Below, piece by piece: positions 1 to 8,676 of a DNA stretch of 19,284 nt. The stretch is from Firmicutes bacterium CAG:194 (GTDB lineage: Bacteria; Bacillota; Clostridia; Lachnospirales; Lachnospiraceae). The stretch covers positions 15,048-34,331 of the forward strand of contig HF995246.1 of NCBI GenBank assembly GCA_000432915.1, given 5' to 3'. A program made the translations under genes and the position numbers. The notes below the pieces were generated by a model. The model was not told where the DNA came from. It ran no database searches and saw only the letters and a list, made by a program, of their open reading frames with translations. The number at the start of each line of letters is the position of its first letter. Position 1 is the stretch's first letter.

Positions 1-1982
1 TCCTGCTTTTCCTCTTCCTGCGGCAGATGAATAGAACGCTCTCCCTCATACATGACCTGTTTCGGCGTCAGATATTTCATCTTATCCGATTTCAGACTGC
101 TCTTCATGGCAAGCTGTGCAATCTTTTCATAATCCTTTGTCGCAACGACCTCAACCGTATTTTTCTGCGTTGTCTCCGGCAGATCGTTCATGATCTGGTC
201 ATCCGCCACCGCTGTATAGCCACCGTTTCCATCCGCGCTCACACGGTGCAGATCGATCTGGTTTCCGTTGATCTGTGCTTCCAGCACATAAATACCGCTT
301 TTATTGTAATCCTTTAAAATATCTCCGCTCTCATTCTGGATCTTCACATCATACATCAAAAACAGCGTATTTCCCATAGTATCCTTTGTAATATCCGTCC
401 GATATGCCAGTCCGTAGATCAGATCTTCGTTCATAAAGCCAAGCGGTCTGATACATCTGCCGCTTCCCGCCTCGATCTTTGTCTGCCTGCCTGTATTCAG
501 GTTCAGAAGGATGAGCTCCTGACTGTTATCCACATCCCCGGTCAGCCATGCGATCATCCGGTTACTTTCTGATACACGGTAGCTGCCCTGTATCACATTT
601 TCCTGCAGTGCGGTATAGCTCTTTCCCACCAGATCGATCTGATAGATCACGTGATCCAGGATCAGGAACAACTGGTTTTTATTATTGACATAGGCAAGCT
701 GTGAAATATCCTGCATCAGCCGCTGGGAAGAGCCTGTATAAGGGATATATACCTCTTCCTCGATCGTATTCAGCATACTGTTGTAGTAATAACAGCCGAC
801 ACCGACACTGCCCTCGTGATTGCCACGGTTCATATAGCCGTATACCAGAAACCGCACATTTCCTGTCTCATCTACGCTGGCGATCCTGATCCCGCCATCC
901 TGATACAGTGTCCTGCTGTCCACATTATTCTGATCGTAAAAACCAAACAATAATGCAGTCTTACTGTCTGTCAGGTTAATTGAGAACAATCGGTTTTCCT
1001 TCACAAACGCAAATACATTACCGTCTTCGCTCTCCGCCAGCTCCAGATTGCCATCGCTGATACCCAGTGACAACTTATTATTTGTATAGGAAGCTGCTTC
1101 CGGTTCAAAATAAGAATCCATGTCTCTTTCATAATCAAGCAGATACATACGTTCCGCCGTGTATCGGATATAGTAATACTCCGTCACATTATAATACCGA
1201 CAGCCATCCGCCATATCAACAGACAGCGCATAACGCAGCTCGACATTTGCCACATACGGATTGATCCTTCGGACATAGACCTCCGGCTCTGTTTCTTCTT
1301 TGACGGACAGATCCCCCCAGGTGATCTGCGCAAAGCTCGAATGGATCGTCACCTTACTGTAGGTTGTATTATCTCCGTCCGCGTTGGACTCCAGATATTT
1401 TGTCAGCTCCTGTGCACGATCCTTGTCAAAGCTTCTGCTGTGGAAATCCAGCGCAAAAGCCGTCATATCACTCACATGGTATGCTGCATCTGCCAGCACG
1501 ATCCTTGTATAATAATAGATCGTCCTGCCTTCCGTATCCGTCAGCTTCAGGCAGAAAGAATATTCGGTATTCTCCTCAAGAAGATCCTTCAGCACAAGAT
1601 CCACATATGCCATGTCTTCCGACTCTGTAAAACTGCCTGCCTCCGTATCCTCGACAAGACGCTGTCCATCTGCCGATCTTACCTCATAGGCAAGTGCGGA
1701 AATGCTGTCCGCATACAGGTCGATCTGCAGGGAGATCTTACGATCATCCTTTTGCAGCGGCGATATCGTATCGTCCAGCTGGCTGCAATCCATTTCCTGA
1801 TCATAGCCATGCAGACAGTTGATGCGCGTATCGCCCTCCATCACATAGACGAGCGGATACGTTGCCTTTGGCATTTCTGCCGTGATATCCGTATTTCCTT
1901 TATTCATAAAATGATCGATCATCAGCATTGCGATCAGAAACATGATGACCGTATATACTATCTTCAAAATTGATTTCTTCAC
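1..1982 (-). CDS. Large membrane-anchored extracytoplasmic protein, unknown function (partial, 3' end outside window)
   Basis: The minus strand is open from a GTG at 1982 to the window edge, giving about 660 residues without the C-terminus. The protein starts MKKSILK followed by a hydrophobic stretch at about residues 8-22 (uncleaved anchor or signal peptide). A long polar, Tyr-, Asp- and Asn-rich ectodomain follows, with many short alternating beta-like segments. The second half has repeated patterns such as 'FLILDHVIYQIDL' and 'RMIAWLTGD' that resemble blades of a beta-propeller; this is an impression, not a domain match. The gene starts 4 bp after the stop of the upstream methyltransferase, with a weak AGAGGT ribosome site, so the two are probably co-transcribed. 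I do not recognise a named family; I believe similar uncharacterised proteins occur in Lachnospiraceae. A catalytic role is not apparent; an envelope or sensing role is inference only. Confidence 0.8.
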   Translation of the reverse strand, partial: MKKSILKIVYTVIMFLIAMLMIDHFMNKGNTDITAEMPKATYPLVYVMEGDTRINCLHGYDQEMDCSQLDDTISPLQKDDRKISLQIDLYADSISALAYEVRSADGQRLVEDTEAGSFTESEDMAYVDLVLKDLLEENTEYSFCLKLTDTEGRTIYYYTRIVLADAAYHVSDMTAFALDFHSRSFDKDRAQELTKYLESNADGDNTTYSKVTIHSSFAQITWGDLSVKEETEPEVYVRRINPYVANVELRYALSVDMADGCRYYNVTEYYYIRYTAERMYLLDYERDMDSYFEPEAASYTNNKLSLGISDGNLELAESEDGNVFAFVKENRLFSINLTDSKTALLFGFYDQNNVDSRTLYQDGGIRIASVDETGNVRFLVYGYMNRGNHEGSVGVGCYYYNSMLNTIEEEVYIPYTGSSQRLMQDISQLAYVNNKNQLFLILDHVIYQIDLVGKSYTALQENVIQGSYRVSESNRMIAWLTGDVDNSQELILLNLNTGRQTKIEAGSGRCIRPLGFMNEDLIYGLAYRTDITKDTMGNTLFLMYDVKIQNESGDILKDYNKSGIYVLEAQINGNQIDLHRVSADGNGGYTAVADDQIMNDLPETTQKNTVEVVATKDYEKIAQLAMKSSLKSDKMKYLTPKQVMYEGERSIHLPQEEEKQ

Positions 1983-1986
1983 GTTA

Positions 1987-3252
1987 TTACCTCTGGACTG
2001 CCTCTCCCGTTAAAAGATCATATAATGTCTGATGACAGGAAAGTGCATCAAGCAGCTCCTTTACCTTTTCTACAGAAGGACGTTTTTGCATGCCCTTCTT
2101 TTTCACGCCGCGCAGGAGCAGGTTTTTCGGCGTATGTGCCATATCGATAAATTCCATGATCTGTGTTTCATAACCATAGCATTCCATCAGCTGTGCCCGG
2201 ACTGCATCTGTCAGGATCGCCGCCATACGATCCTTTAAGATCCCATAGGAAAGCACAGAAGAAAGCATATCACATTTGATCTGTCTGTTCAGCTCATGCT
2301 GACAGCACGGAACAGTCAGGATCACGCTCGCGTTCCAGGAAATTGCCTTTGCGATCGCATAATCCGTCGCCGTATCACATGCGTGCAGTGTTACGACCAT
2401 ATCGACTTCTTCCTTTTCGCAGTAGTTTTTAATATCGCCTTCCAGAAAGTGCAGGTTCTCATAGCCATACTGATCCCGCAGACGGTTACAGTGCTGGATC
2501 ACATCTTTTTTCAGATCCAGTCCGATCACATCGATATCATACCCTTTTAAAATTTTCAAATAATAATAAATGGCAAATGTCAGATAGGATTTGCCACAGC
2601 CAAAATCCACGATGGAAATCTTTCTGTCCTGCGGAAGCGCCGGCAGTACATCCTCGATATATTCCAAAAAACGGTTGATCTGTTTGAATTTATCATATTT
2701 CGTACGCACGATACTGCCATCCGCATTCTGTACACCAAGCTCCTGCAGAAACGGAACACAGACACCTTCCTGCAGAATGTAGTTCTTTTTACGGTTGTGG
2801 GATAATCTGTCTTTATTACATGTCCCACTGTCTCCCATAGCAGGGATTCGTTCATCTGATACACTGTTTCCGGTTCTTTCCGGTTTCTTTGCAGCCCGCT
2901 TTTTCACGGTAGCTTTCCCATTCTTACTGATCATTGCAGTCACCTGACAGTCCGCTGCCTGCAGGGAAAATTGCCGGAAATCAGCTAAAAGTAACATGAT
3001 TTCCGCGATCAGCTCTTCCTTTTCATAATTAGTATGAAACACCTGTGTTCCCACATAGCTTGTCATTTGGAAAAACAGCCTGTCCTTCTTCTGAACCGGT
3101 CTGATTTTGACCTTGGATGCCAGAAGTGCTTTATCTTTTTCCATACCCTGTGCATTCCCGAAGGTTTCCGGCTTTTTACGCGGATCACTCAGTACGATCT
3201 GCAAAAGATCTGTATTCAGTTTTTCTTCCAGTATCTGCTTTATCCGCTCCAT
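1987..3252 (-). CDS. Class I SAM-dependent methyltransferase (Methyltransf_32-like)
   Basis: This 421-residue cytoplasmic protein has a Rossmann-type methyltransferase domain in its second half. Motif I is DFGCGKSYLTFA at residues 216-227 (SAM binding), the acidic post-strand-2 motif is LDLKKD at 245-250, then LHACDTATD at 289-297 and a Cys pair PCCQHE at 315-320. The last two are typical of the Methyltransf_32 (GSTCD-like) group; the substrate is not known to me, though RNA is often suspected. Residues about 113-155 form a basic, low-complexity linker between an N-terminal alpha/beta domain and the catalytic domain. The gene has its own promoter at 3291-3319 and is followed after 4 bp by the large envelope protein gene. 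The ATG start lies 39 bp after the -10 box. Confidence 0.88.
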   Translation of the reverse strand: MERIKQILEEKLNTDLLQIVLSDPRKKPETFGNAQGMEKDKALLASKVKIRPVQKKDRLFFQMTSYVGTQVFHTNYEKEELIAEIMLLLADFRQFSLQAADCQVTAMISKNGKATVKKRAAKKPERTGNSVSDERIPAMGDSGTCNKDRLSHNRKKNYILQEGVCVPFLQELGVQNADGSIVRTKYDKFKQINRFLEYIEDVLPALPQDRKISIVDFGCGKSYLTFAIYYYLKILKGYDIDVIGLDLKKDVIQHCNRLRDQYGYENLHFLEGDIKNYCEKEEVDMVVTLHACDTATDYAIAKAISWNASVILTVPCCQHELNRQIKCDMLSSVLSYGILKDRMAAILTDAVRAQLMECYGYETQIMEFIDMAHTPKNLLLRGVKKKGMQKRPSVEKVKELLDALSCHQTLYDLLTGEAVQR

Positions 3253-3290
3253 GTATCACATTCCCTATCTGCCTGACTTTGAATAGTTTC

Positions 3291-3319
3291 ATTTTAAGTT
3301 GCCTGCATCTATTCGTCAA
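3291..3319 (-). promoter_or_regulatory. Sigma-A-type promoter of the methyltransferase gene
   Basis: On the minus strand TTGACG (3319-3314) and TAAAAT (3296-3291) are separated by exactly 17 nt, 38 nt before the methyltransferase start codon. Seen in sequence; activity is inferred. Confidence 0.65.
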
Positions 3320-3323
3320 GGTA

Positions 3324-3371
3324 CAAATCCGCAAAAGCCCGGCCATAACGGGTCAGCTTATTACGGATTTG
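3324..3371 (-). other. Two-tier inverted repeat between the hypothetical gene and the methyltransferase promoter
   Basis: An 8-bp perfect stem CAAATCCG/CGGATTTG (3324-3331 and 3364-3371) encloses a second stem CCCG/CGGG (3338-3341 and 3349-3352). It has no U-tract on either strand, so it is not a classic terminator. It lies just downstream of the 126-residue gene and directly abuts the -35 box of the next promoter. It might end the upstream transcript or serve as an operator; neither can be shown from sequence. Confidence 0.4.
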
Positions 3372-3391
3372 CAATATTCCGATCTGCCATA

Positions 3392-3772
3392 CTAAAACTG
3401 CAGAAATCCCATATCCTTCTTATGTCTTCGCTTCAATACTTCGTTCAACAGGATCAGAAATACAAGTTCATCAATTCCTTCCTGCACAAGCACTTTATAA
3501 AGCGGATCCTCCGGTTTTGTCTGCTTTTTCATTTTATCAAGAAGTTTTGCCGAAAGTCTGCGCAGCATAAACTGATCCGGGTAAGCATCGTAGATCATAC
3601 TGCCATCATAATCCAATATGCTGATCGACTTCACAATTTCCCGCTGCAGCATTCTGGCGCCGTTTAAGTACATCTGCTGGAAATATTCCAGATCTTCTAC
3701 CATTCCGTTTTCCTTGGTATACGCGACTGTAGGATATGTCATATAAAAAGGAAGCACATTCATTTTTTTCAT
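3392..3772 (-). CDS. Conserved hypothetical protein next to the ATP synthase operon
   Basis: This 126-residue, mostly alpha-helical soluble protein has no signal peptide or membrane segment. Visible features are an N-terminal 'FYMTYPTV' strand, a central 'IVKSISILDYDGSMIYDAYPDQFMLRR' helix-turn region and a basic 'RRHKKD' near the C-terminus. I recognise no named domain. It starts 33 bp beyond the atp operon terminator hairpin, with a modest GAGGT ribosome site 5 nt before the ATG. I see no convincing separate promoter, so it may be expressed by read-through of the atp terminator or from a weak promoter. Its location behind atpC is suggestive but gives no evidence of a role in ATP synthase. 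Confidence 0.75.
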   Translation of the reverse strand: MKKMNVLPFYMTYPTVAYTKENGMVEDLEYFQQMYLNGARMLQREIVKSISILDYDGSMIYDAYPDQFMLRRLSAKLLDKMKKQTKPEDPLYKVLVQEGIDELVFLILLNEVLKRRHKKDMGFLQF

Positions 3773-3804
3773 GCAGACCTCAAACTGCTTTTCTCTATAT
3801 ATAT

Positions 3805-3840
3805 GACAAAAGAAAGGGAGCTGTTACATAACAGCTCCCG
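3805..3840 (-). terminator. Rho-independent terminator of the atp operon
   Basis: GGGAGCTGTTA (3816-3826) and TAACAGCTCCC (3829-3839) form a near-perfect hairpin. On the minus strand it is followed by TTTCTTTTGTC, a U-rich tract. It begins 16 bp after the atpC stop codon. Confidence 0.88.
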
Positions 3841-3855
3841 CAAAATTTTGCTCTT

Positions 3856-4263
3856 CTATTTGACTGTTTCGATACGTGCTATTGCACGCTGCAGCGCAGT
3901 CTCCGCTCTTGCGACATCGGTCTCGTTTGTCTTATGCAAAAGACGTTCTTCCGCTCTTTCCTTTGCCGCCTCCGCTCTGTCCAGATCGATCTCCTGCGGC
4001 CATTCAATGATCTCCGCCATGATCGTCACCTTATCCGGCAGTATTTCTACAAAACCGGCGTGCAGAGCAGCTTCACGCGTTTCGTCATTTTCTTCCGTAA
4101 TGGTAAGAATACCCGGTTTGATGATCACTGTCATCGGGATATGGTGCTTGTAAATACCAATCTCTCCCTCTGTCGTATTAAACTCGACCATGACAGCCTC
4201 ACCTTCGTAAAAAACGCGATCCGGTGTGATAATCTTCAGTTCAAAGTTTCTTTCATCTGCCAT
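3856..4263 (-). CDS. atpC: ATP synthase F1 subunit epsilon
   Basis: At 135 residues this has the normal length of the epsilon subunit. It forms part of the central stalk with gamma, couples c-ring rotation to catalysis and inhibits ATP hydrolysis through its C-terminal helices. Residues 1-85 match the N-terminal beta-sandwich (KIITPDRVFYEGE, the GEIGIYKHHIPM segment, GFVEILPDKVTIMAE). Residues about 90-133 form the alpha-helical hairpin (DLDRAEAAKERAEERL). The start at 4263 is preceded by AAGGAGTGAGACCGG. It is the last gene of the operon, 13 bp behind atpD and just before the terminator. Confidence 0.96.
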   Translation of the reverse strand: MADERNFELKIITPDRVFYEGEAVMVEFNTTEGEIGIYKHHIPMTVIIKPGILTITEENDETREAALHAGFVEILPDKVTIMAEIIEWPQEIDLDRAEAAKERAEERLLHKTNETDVARAETALQRAIARIETVK

Positions 4264-4276
4264 CCGGTCTCACTCC

Positions 4277-5668
4277 TTACTTTACGCGGGCTACCACATC
4301 ATCGATGCTTCCGGCATTTAAGAAGTAGCTTTCCGGAATATCATCATGCTTACCTTCCAGAATTTCCTTGAAGCCTCTGATCGTTTCTGCAATCGGTACG
4401 TATTTTCCTTCGTAGCCTGTAAACTGTGTAGCAACGAAGAATGGCTGAGATAAGAATCTCTGGATCTTTCTGGCACGGTTTACGACCAGCTTGTCATCTT
4501 CGCCAAGTTCATCCATACCAAGGATTGCGATGATATCCTGTAATTCTTTGTATTTCTGTAAGATTTCCTGTACGCCACGTGCTACTTCATAGTGCTCCTG
4601 TCCTACGATACGAGGATCGAGGATACGGGAGGTAGACTCCAGCGGATCAACTGCCGGATAAATACCAAGCTCTGAAATAGAACGGGAAAGTACGGTTGTT
4701 GCATCCAGATGGGCAAATGTTGTAGCCGGAGCCGGGTCAGTTAAGTCGTCCGCCGGTACATAAACTGCCTGTACAGAAGTAATGGAACCATTCTTTGTGG
4801 AAGTGATTCGCTCCTGCAGGGCACCCATTTCTGTCTGCAGTGTCGGCTGGTAACCTACAGCGGAAGGCATACGGCCTAAAAGCGCTGATACCTCGGAACC
4901 TGCCTGTGTAAAACGGAAAATATTATCAATGAATAAAAGTACGTCCTTACCGCCTTTATCACGGAAGTACTCTGCCATTGTCAGTCCTGTCAGACCAACA
5001 CGCATTCTGGATCCCGGCGGCTCATTCATCTGACCGAATACCATGGTTGTCTTATCGATAACGCCGGATTCTGTCATTTCATGATACAAGTCATTTCCTT
5101 CTCTTGTACGTTCTCCAACGCCTGTAAATACGGAATATCCACCATGCTCGGTTGCGATATTACGGATCAGCTCCTGGATCAGTACAGTCTTACCTACACC
5201 TGCACCACCGAATAATCCGATCTTACCACCCTTCTGATACGGGCAGAGAAGATCGACTACCTTGATACCGGTTTCGAGAAGCTCTGTCTCTGTAGACTGC
5301 TCCGCAAACTGAGGTGCCGGTCTGTGGATCGGTTCATAGTCCACATCTGTAGGCTGTTCTTTATTATCAATTGCCTCACCTAAGACATTGAAGATTCTTC
5401 CTAATGTCTTTTCGCCGACAGGTACGGTAATCGGAGCGCCTGTTGCGATCGCATCCATTCCTCTTACCAGTCCGTCAGTCGGTCCCATGGCAATACATCT
5501 GACAGTGTCGTCGCCCAGATGCTGTGCCACTTCTACAATGAGCTTTTCGTTTTCGCCACGCTCGATGCGAATTGCTTCGTTAATCTCCGGAAGGCTGCCT
5601 TCCGCAAACTTGATATCAAGTACAGCACCGATAACCTGCGTGATCTTTCCGATTGTCTGTTCTGCCAT
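4277..5668 (-). CDS. atpD: ATP synthase F1 subunit beta (catalytic)
   Basis: The 463-residue beta subunit forms the three catalytic nucleotide sites of F1. The Walker A P-loop GGAGVGKT is at residues 154-161 and the catalytic Glu is in GERTREGND (E186). The Walker B region LLFIDNIFRFTQAGSEVSALLGR and the YQPTL segment follow. The C-terminal lever has MDELGEDD in place of the textbook DELSEED, still acidic. Length and all motifs are standard, so the subunit should be active. The gene lies between atpG (21-bp gap) and atpC. Confidence 0.98.
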   Translation of the reverse strand: MAEQTIGKITQVIGAVLDIKFAEGSLPEINEAIRIERGENEKLIVEVAQHLGDDTVRCIAMGPTDGLVRGMDAIATGAPITVPVGEKTLGRIFNVLGEAIDNKEQPTDVDYEPIHRPAPQFAEQSTETELLETGIKVVDLLCPYQKGGKIGLFGGAGVGKTVLIQELIRNIATEHGGYSVFTGVGERTREGNDLYHEMTESGVIDKTTMVFGQMNEPPGSRMRVGLTGLTMAEYFRDKGGKDVLLFIDNIFRFTQAGSEVSALLGRMPSAVGYQPTLQTEMGALQERITSTKNGSITSVQAVYVPADDLTDPAPATTFAHLDATTVLSRSISELGIYPAVDPLESTSRILDPRIVGQEHYEVARGVQEILQKYKELQDIIAILGMDELGEDDKLVVNRARKIQRFLSQPFFVATQFTGYEGKYVPIAETIRGFKEILEGKHDDIPESYFLNAGSIDDVVARVK

Positions 5669-5689
5669 TGTTTTCTATTCACTCCTTTT

Positions 5690-6562
5690 CTAGCTGATGG
5701 CCTCCGCACCTGCTATAATTTCGGTTAATTCCTGCGTAATAGTTCCCTGACGGGCTCTATTGTATTGTAAAGCCAATGAATCAATCATTTCTTCAGCGTT
5801 GCTTGTTGCTGAATCCATTGCCTGCATACGTGCACCGTTCTCACTTGCGACAGCATCTACCATTCCGCCAAAGATCAGACTTGTGATATATTTCGGAATG
5901 ATCAGGTCAAGTGCTTCCGTTTCCTCCGGTTCGAAGTTCATCAGAAGCTTATCGTCTGCATCTGTCTTTGTCTCCGCTGCTTCCGTCTCATGCCCGCTGA
6001 CCGGGAGAAGCTTTAAAAACTGCGGGATATGGACAACGGTATTTTTGAATGCGGTGTATGCCAGATAGATCTCACCGACCTCACCGTCTGAAAATGCTTT
6101 CAGAACAGTGTCTGCGATATTCATGGCATCGATATAAACCGGTTCGTCGATCATATCGGAATAATCGGCAGCGATCTCATAACCGGCTCTCTCCAGTGCG
6201 TCTTTTCCTTTTTTACCGATCGCGTAGATCTTCAGATCTTCTTTTTTCAGATCCTCATTCTTTGTGATCAGCTTTATGACATTGGAGTTGTAACCACCGG
6301 CAAGACCTCTGTTACTTGTGATGACAATGACTGCTTTTTTGCTGCTTTCACCGGCCTTTAAATAAGGATGATTGATCGTTCCGGCTTTGGCAAGCATGGA
6401 TTTGACAGTCTCATACATGCATTCAAAATATGCCTTTGATTGTTCTGCACGCGTTTTTGCTCTCTGCAGCTTAACAGTGGATACGAGCTTCATTGCTTTC
6501 GTGATCTGCTGTGTACTCTGAACAGATTCCTTGCGCCTTTTGATACTTCTCATTGAAGCCAT
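5690..6562 (-). CDS. atpG: ATP synthase F1 subunit gamma
   Basis: The 290-residue gamma subunit is the rotating central shaft of F1. It begins with the conserved helix MASMRSIKRRKESVQSTQQI and TKAMKLVS. The middle has the Rossmann-like part (VIVITSNRGLAGGYNSNV at about residues 79-96). The end has the C-terminal helix with ARMQAMDSATSNAEEMID and YNRARQGTITQELTEI. An acidic insertion at about residues 193-214 (GHETEAAETKTDADDK) is a little longer than usual but occurs in other Firmicutes. The ATG at 6562 is preceded by AGGTGAACACGC. The gap to atpA is 26 bp. Confidence 0.97.
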   Translation of the reverse strand: MASMRSIKRRKESVQSTQQITKAMKLVSTVKLQRAKTRAEQSKAYFECMYETVKSMLAKAGTINHPYLKAGESSKKAVIVITSNRGLAGGYNSNVIKLITKNEDLKKEDLKIYAIGKKGKDALERAGYEIAADYSDMIDEPVYIDAMNIADTVLKAFSDGEVGEIYLAYTAFKNTVVHIPQFLKLLPVSGHETEAAETKTDADDKLLMNFEPEETEALDLIIPKYITSLIFGGMVDAVASENGARMQAMDSATSNAEEMIDSLALQYNRARQGTITQELTEIIAGAEAIS

Positions 6563-6588
6563 GCGTGTTCACCTATTCTTTCTGCAAT

Positions 6589-8094
6589 TTACTTAAACTG
6601 TGCCTTGAATTCTTTGATTGCCTTTACAAAAATCTGTTCTGTCTCTTCGGAAATTACCTTTTCCTCTGCAATGTTCTTTGGTACTTCAGGATACTTGGTA
6701 TCCAAAAATTCAAAGAGCTCTGCTTCAAATCTTGTAATATCCTCAACCGGGACATCCAGAAGATATTTATTGGTTGCTACATAAATAATGATAACCTGAT
6801 ACTGTACAGGCATCGGCTTGTACTGAGGCTGCTTCAAGATCTCTCTGATTCTTTCACCCTGTGCCAGCTTTTCCTTGGTATCTGCATCCAGTTCGGAACC
6901 GAACTGTGCGAATGCAGCAAGCTCACGGTACTGTGCAAGCTCCACACGGATAGGAGCAGCGATCTTTTTCATTGCCTTGATCTGCGCAGAACCACCTACA
7001 CGGGATACGGAAAGACCTGCATTAACAGCCGGACGGAATCCGGAGTTAAACATTTCTGTTTCCAGATAGATCTGACCGTCTGTAATGGAAATAACATTGG
7101 TCGGAATGTAAGCGGATACGTCGCCTGCCTGTGTTTCGATGATCGGGAGTGCTGTTAAGCTTCCTCCGCCGTATTCATCACTCATACGGGCTGCACGCTC
7201 CAGCAGTCTGGAATGCAGATAGAATACATCACCCGGATAAGCCTCACGGCCCGGTGGACGACGAAGGAGCAAAGAGAGTGTACGGTAAGCAGTTGCATGC
7301 TTACTTAAGTCATCGTAAATTACGAGAACATCTTCTCCGTTCTCCATCCATTCCTCACCGATCGCACATCCTGCGTACGGTGCAATATACTGTAATGGTG
7401 CAAGCTCACTGGCTGTAGCCGCTACAACCGTTGTATAGCTCATGGCACCGAATTCTTCTAATGTTTTGACAAGGCTTGCTACGGTAGATGCTTTCTGACC
7501 GATCGCAACGTAAATACATTTTACGCCCTGTCCTTTCTGATTGATGATCGTATCGATCGCGATCGCCGTCTTACCGGTCTGTCTGTCACCGATAATAAGC
7601 TCACGCTGTCCTCTTCCGATCGGAACCATGGAATCGATAGCCTTGATACCTGTCTGAAGAGGTGTGTCTACACTCTTTCTTGTGATTACGCCGGATGCCA
7701 CACGTTCGATCTGACGGTATTTGTCTGTCTGGATCGGTCCCTTGTCATCGATCGGCTGACCAAGTGCGTTTACGACACGTCCCAAAAGAGCATCGCCTAC
7801 AGGTACTTCTACAACTCGTCCTGTTGTCTTTACGGTATCGCCTTCACTGATATTCTTCTGGCTGCCAAGAAGTACTACACCGACGTTGTCTTCCTCGAGG
7901 TTCATGACCATTCCGTACACTTCACCCGGGAATTCAAGAAGCTCGCCCTGCATTGCCTTTTCAAGACCATGCACACGTGCAATACCGTCTGCTACCTGAA
8001 TAACAGTACCGACTTCCGATACTTCAAGCTCTGACGCATATCTCTTGATCTGATCCTTAATCACTGAACTTATTTCTTCTGGTCTTAAATTCAT
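6589..8094 (-). CDS. atpA: ATP synthase F1 subunit alpha
   Basis: The 501-residue alpha subunit forms the F1 hexamer with beta and holds the non-catalytic nucleotide sites. The P-loop GDRQTGKT is at residues 169-176. Also present are the arginine-finger region (SISDGQ-like ISITDGQIYLETEMFNSGFRPAVNAGLSVSRVGG) and the N-terminal MNLRPEEISSVIKDQI that binds delta. Length and motifs are normal for Clostridia. It follows atpH after a 33-bp gap and precedes atpG. Confidence 0.98.
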   Translation of the reverse strand: MNLRPEEISSVIKDQIKRYASELEVSEVGTVIQVADGIARVHGLEKAMQGELLEFPGEVYGMVMNLEEDNVGVVLLGSQKNISEGDTVKTTGRVVEVPVGDALLGRVVNALGQPIDDKGPIQTDKYRQIERVASGVITRKSVDTPLQTGIKAIDSMVPIGRGQRELIIGDRQTGKTAIAIDTIINQKGQGVKCIYVAIGQKASTVASLVKTLEEFGAMSYTTVVAATASELAPLQYIAPYAGCAIGEEWMENGEDVLVIYDDLSKHATAYRTLSLLLRRPPGREAYPGDVFYLHSRLLERAARMSDEYGGGSLTALPIIETQAGDVSAYIPTNVISITDGQIYLETEMFNSGFRPAVNAGLSVSRVGGSAQIKAMKKIAAPIRVELAQYRELAAFAQFGSELDADTKEKLAQGERIREILKQPQYKPMPVQYQVIIIYVATNKYLLDVPVEDITRFEAELFEFLDTKYPEVPKNIAEEKVISEETEQIFVKAIKEFKAQFK

Positions 8095-8127
8095 GGATCT
8101 TTCTGTTCCTTTCTAAATACTAGCCGG

Positions 8128-8676
8128 CTATGCCAGCTGAATTTTCATAAGCTGTTTTTTCAGCTCATTAAGCTTCGTTGCAATACTGCTGTCCACGACA
8201 TGATCCCCGATACGGATCACAAGACCGCCGATGATAGCTGCATCTGTACTGTAGTGCATCTCCATAGCGGTGTATTTTGTCGTTTCAAGAAGCTTTTCTT
8301 CGATCTGTTTTTTCTGCCGGTCGGAAAGTGCGGCGGCACTTTTGACATAGGCTACACCAATGCCTTTTTCTTCCTTGACTGCATTCCGGAAATACTGCAG
8401 GATGCTGTCAAGATCCGCATAACGTCCTTTCGTGACGAGCAGTCTCAGAAAACCAACCAGCTCCTTGTCGATCCGTCCCAAAAAGACATTGTCGACAATT
8501 TCCAGCTTGTTTTCTTTATCGATCTTTGGATGATTCATTAATTTGGAGAAGTCCGGATTTTTGGCAAGCACCTCGGATATGACATCGATCTCCTCTGTAA
8601 AGACATCAATCTTATCCTGCTCCATTGCGAGCTCAAACAACGCTTCTCCGTATGTCTGGGATACTAGCTTAGCCAT
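8128..8676 (-). CDS. atpH: ATP synthase F1 subunit delta
   Basis: The 182-residue delta (OSCP) subunit joins the peripheral stalk to the top of F1. The N-terminal six-helix domain starts MAKLVSQTYGEALFELAME. The C-terminal part contains GRYADLDSILQYF and IIGGLVIRIGDHVVDSSI, the family signature near the end (residues about 155-172). Its start overlaps the atpF stop by 13 bp, which fits translational coupling of two peripheral-stalk partners. Confidence 0.96.
   Translation of the reverse strand: MAKLVSQTYGEALFELAMEQDKIDVFTEEIDVISEVLAKNPDFSKLMNHPKIDKENKLEIVDNVFLGRIDKELVGFLRLLVTKGRYADLDSILQYFRNAVKEEKGIGVAYVKSAAALSDRQKKQIEEKLLETTKYTAMEMHYSTDAAIIGGLVIRIGDHVVDSSIATKLNELKKQLMKIQLA

Noticed and set aside
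1341..1973. Plus-strand open frame of 210 codons
   Set aside because: It lies opposite the continuous minus-strand frame of the envelope protein, is rich in Cys, His and Ile as expected for antisense shadow frames, and lacks a ribosome site.
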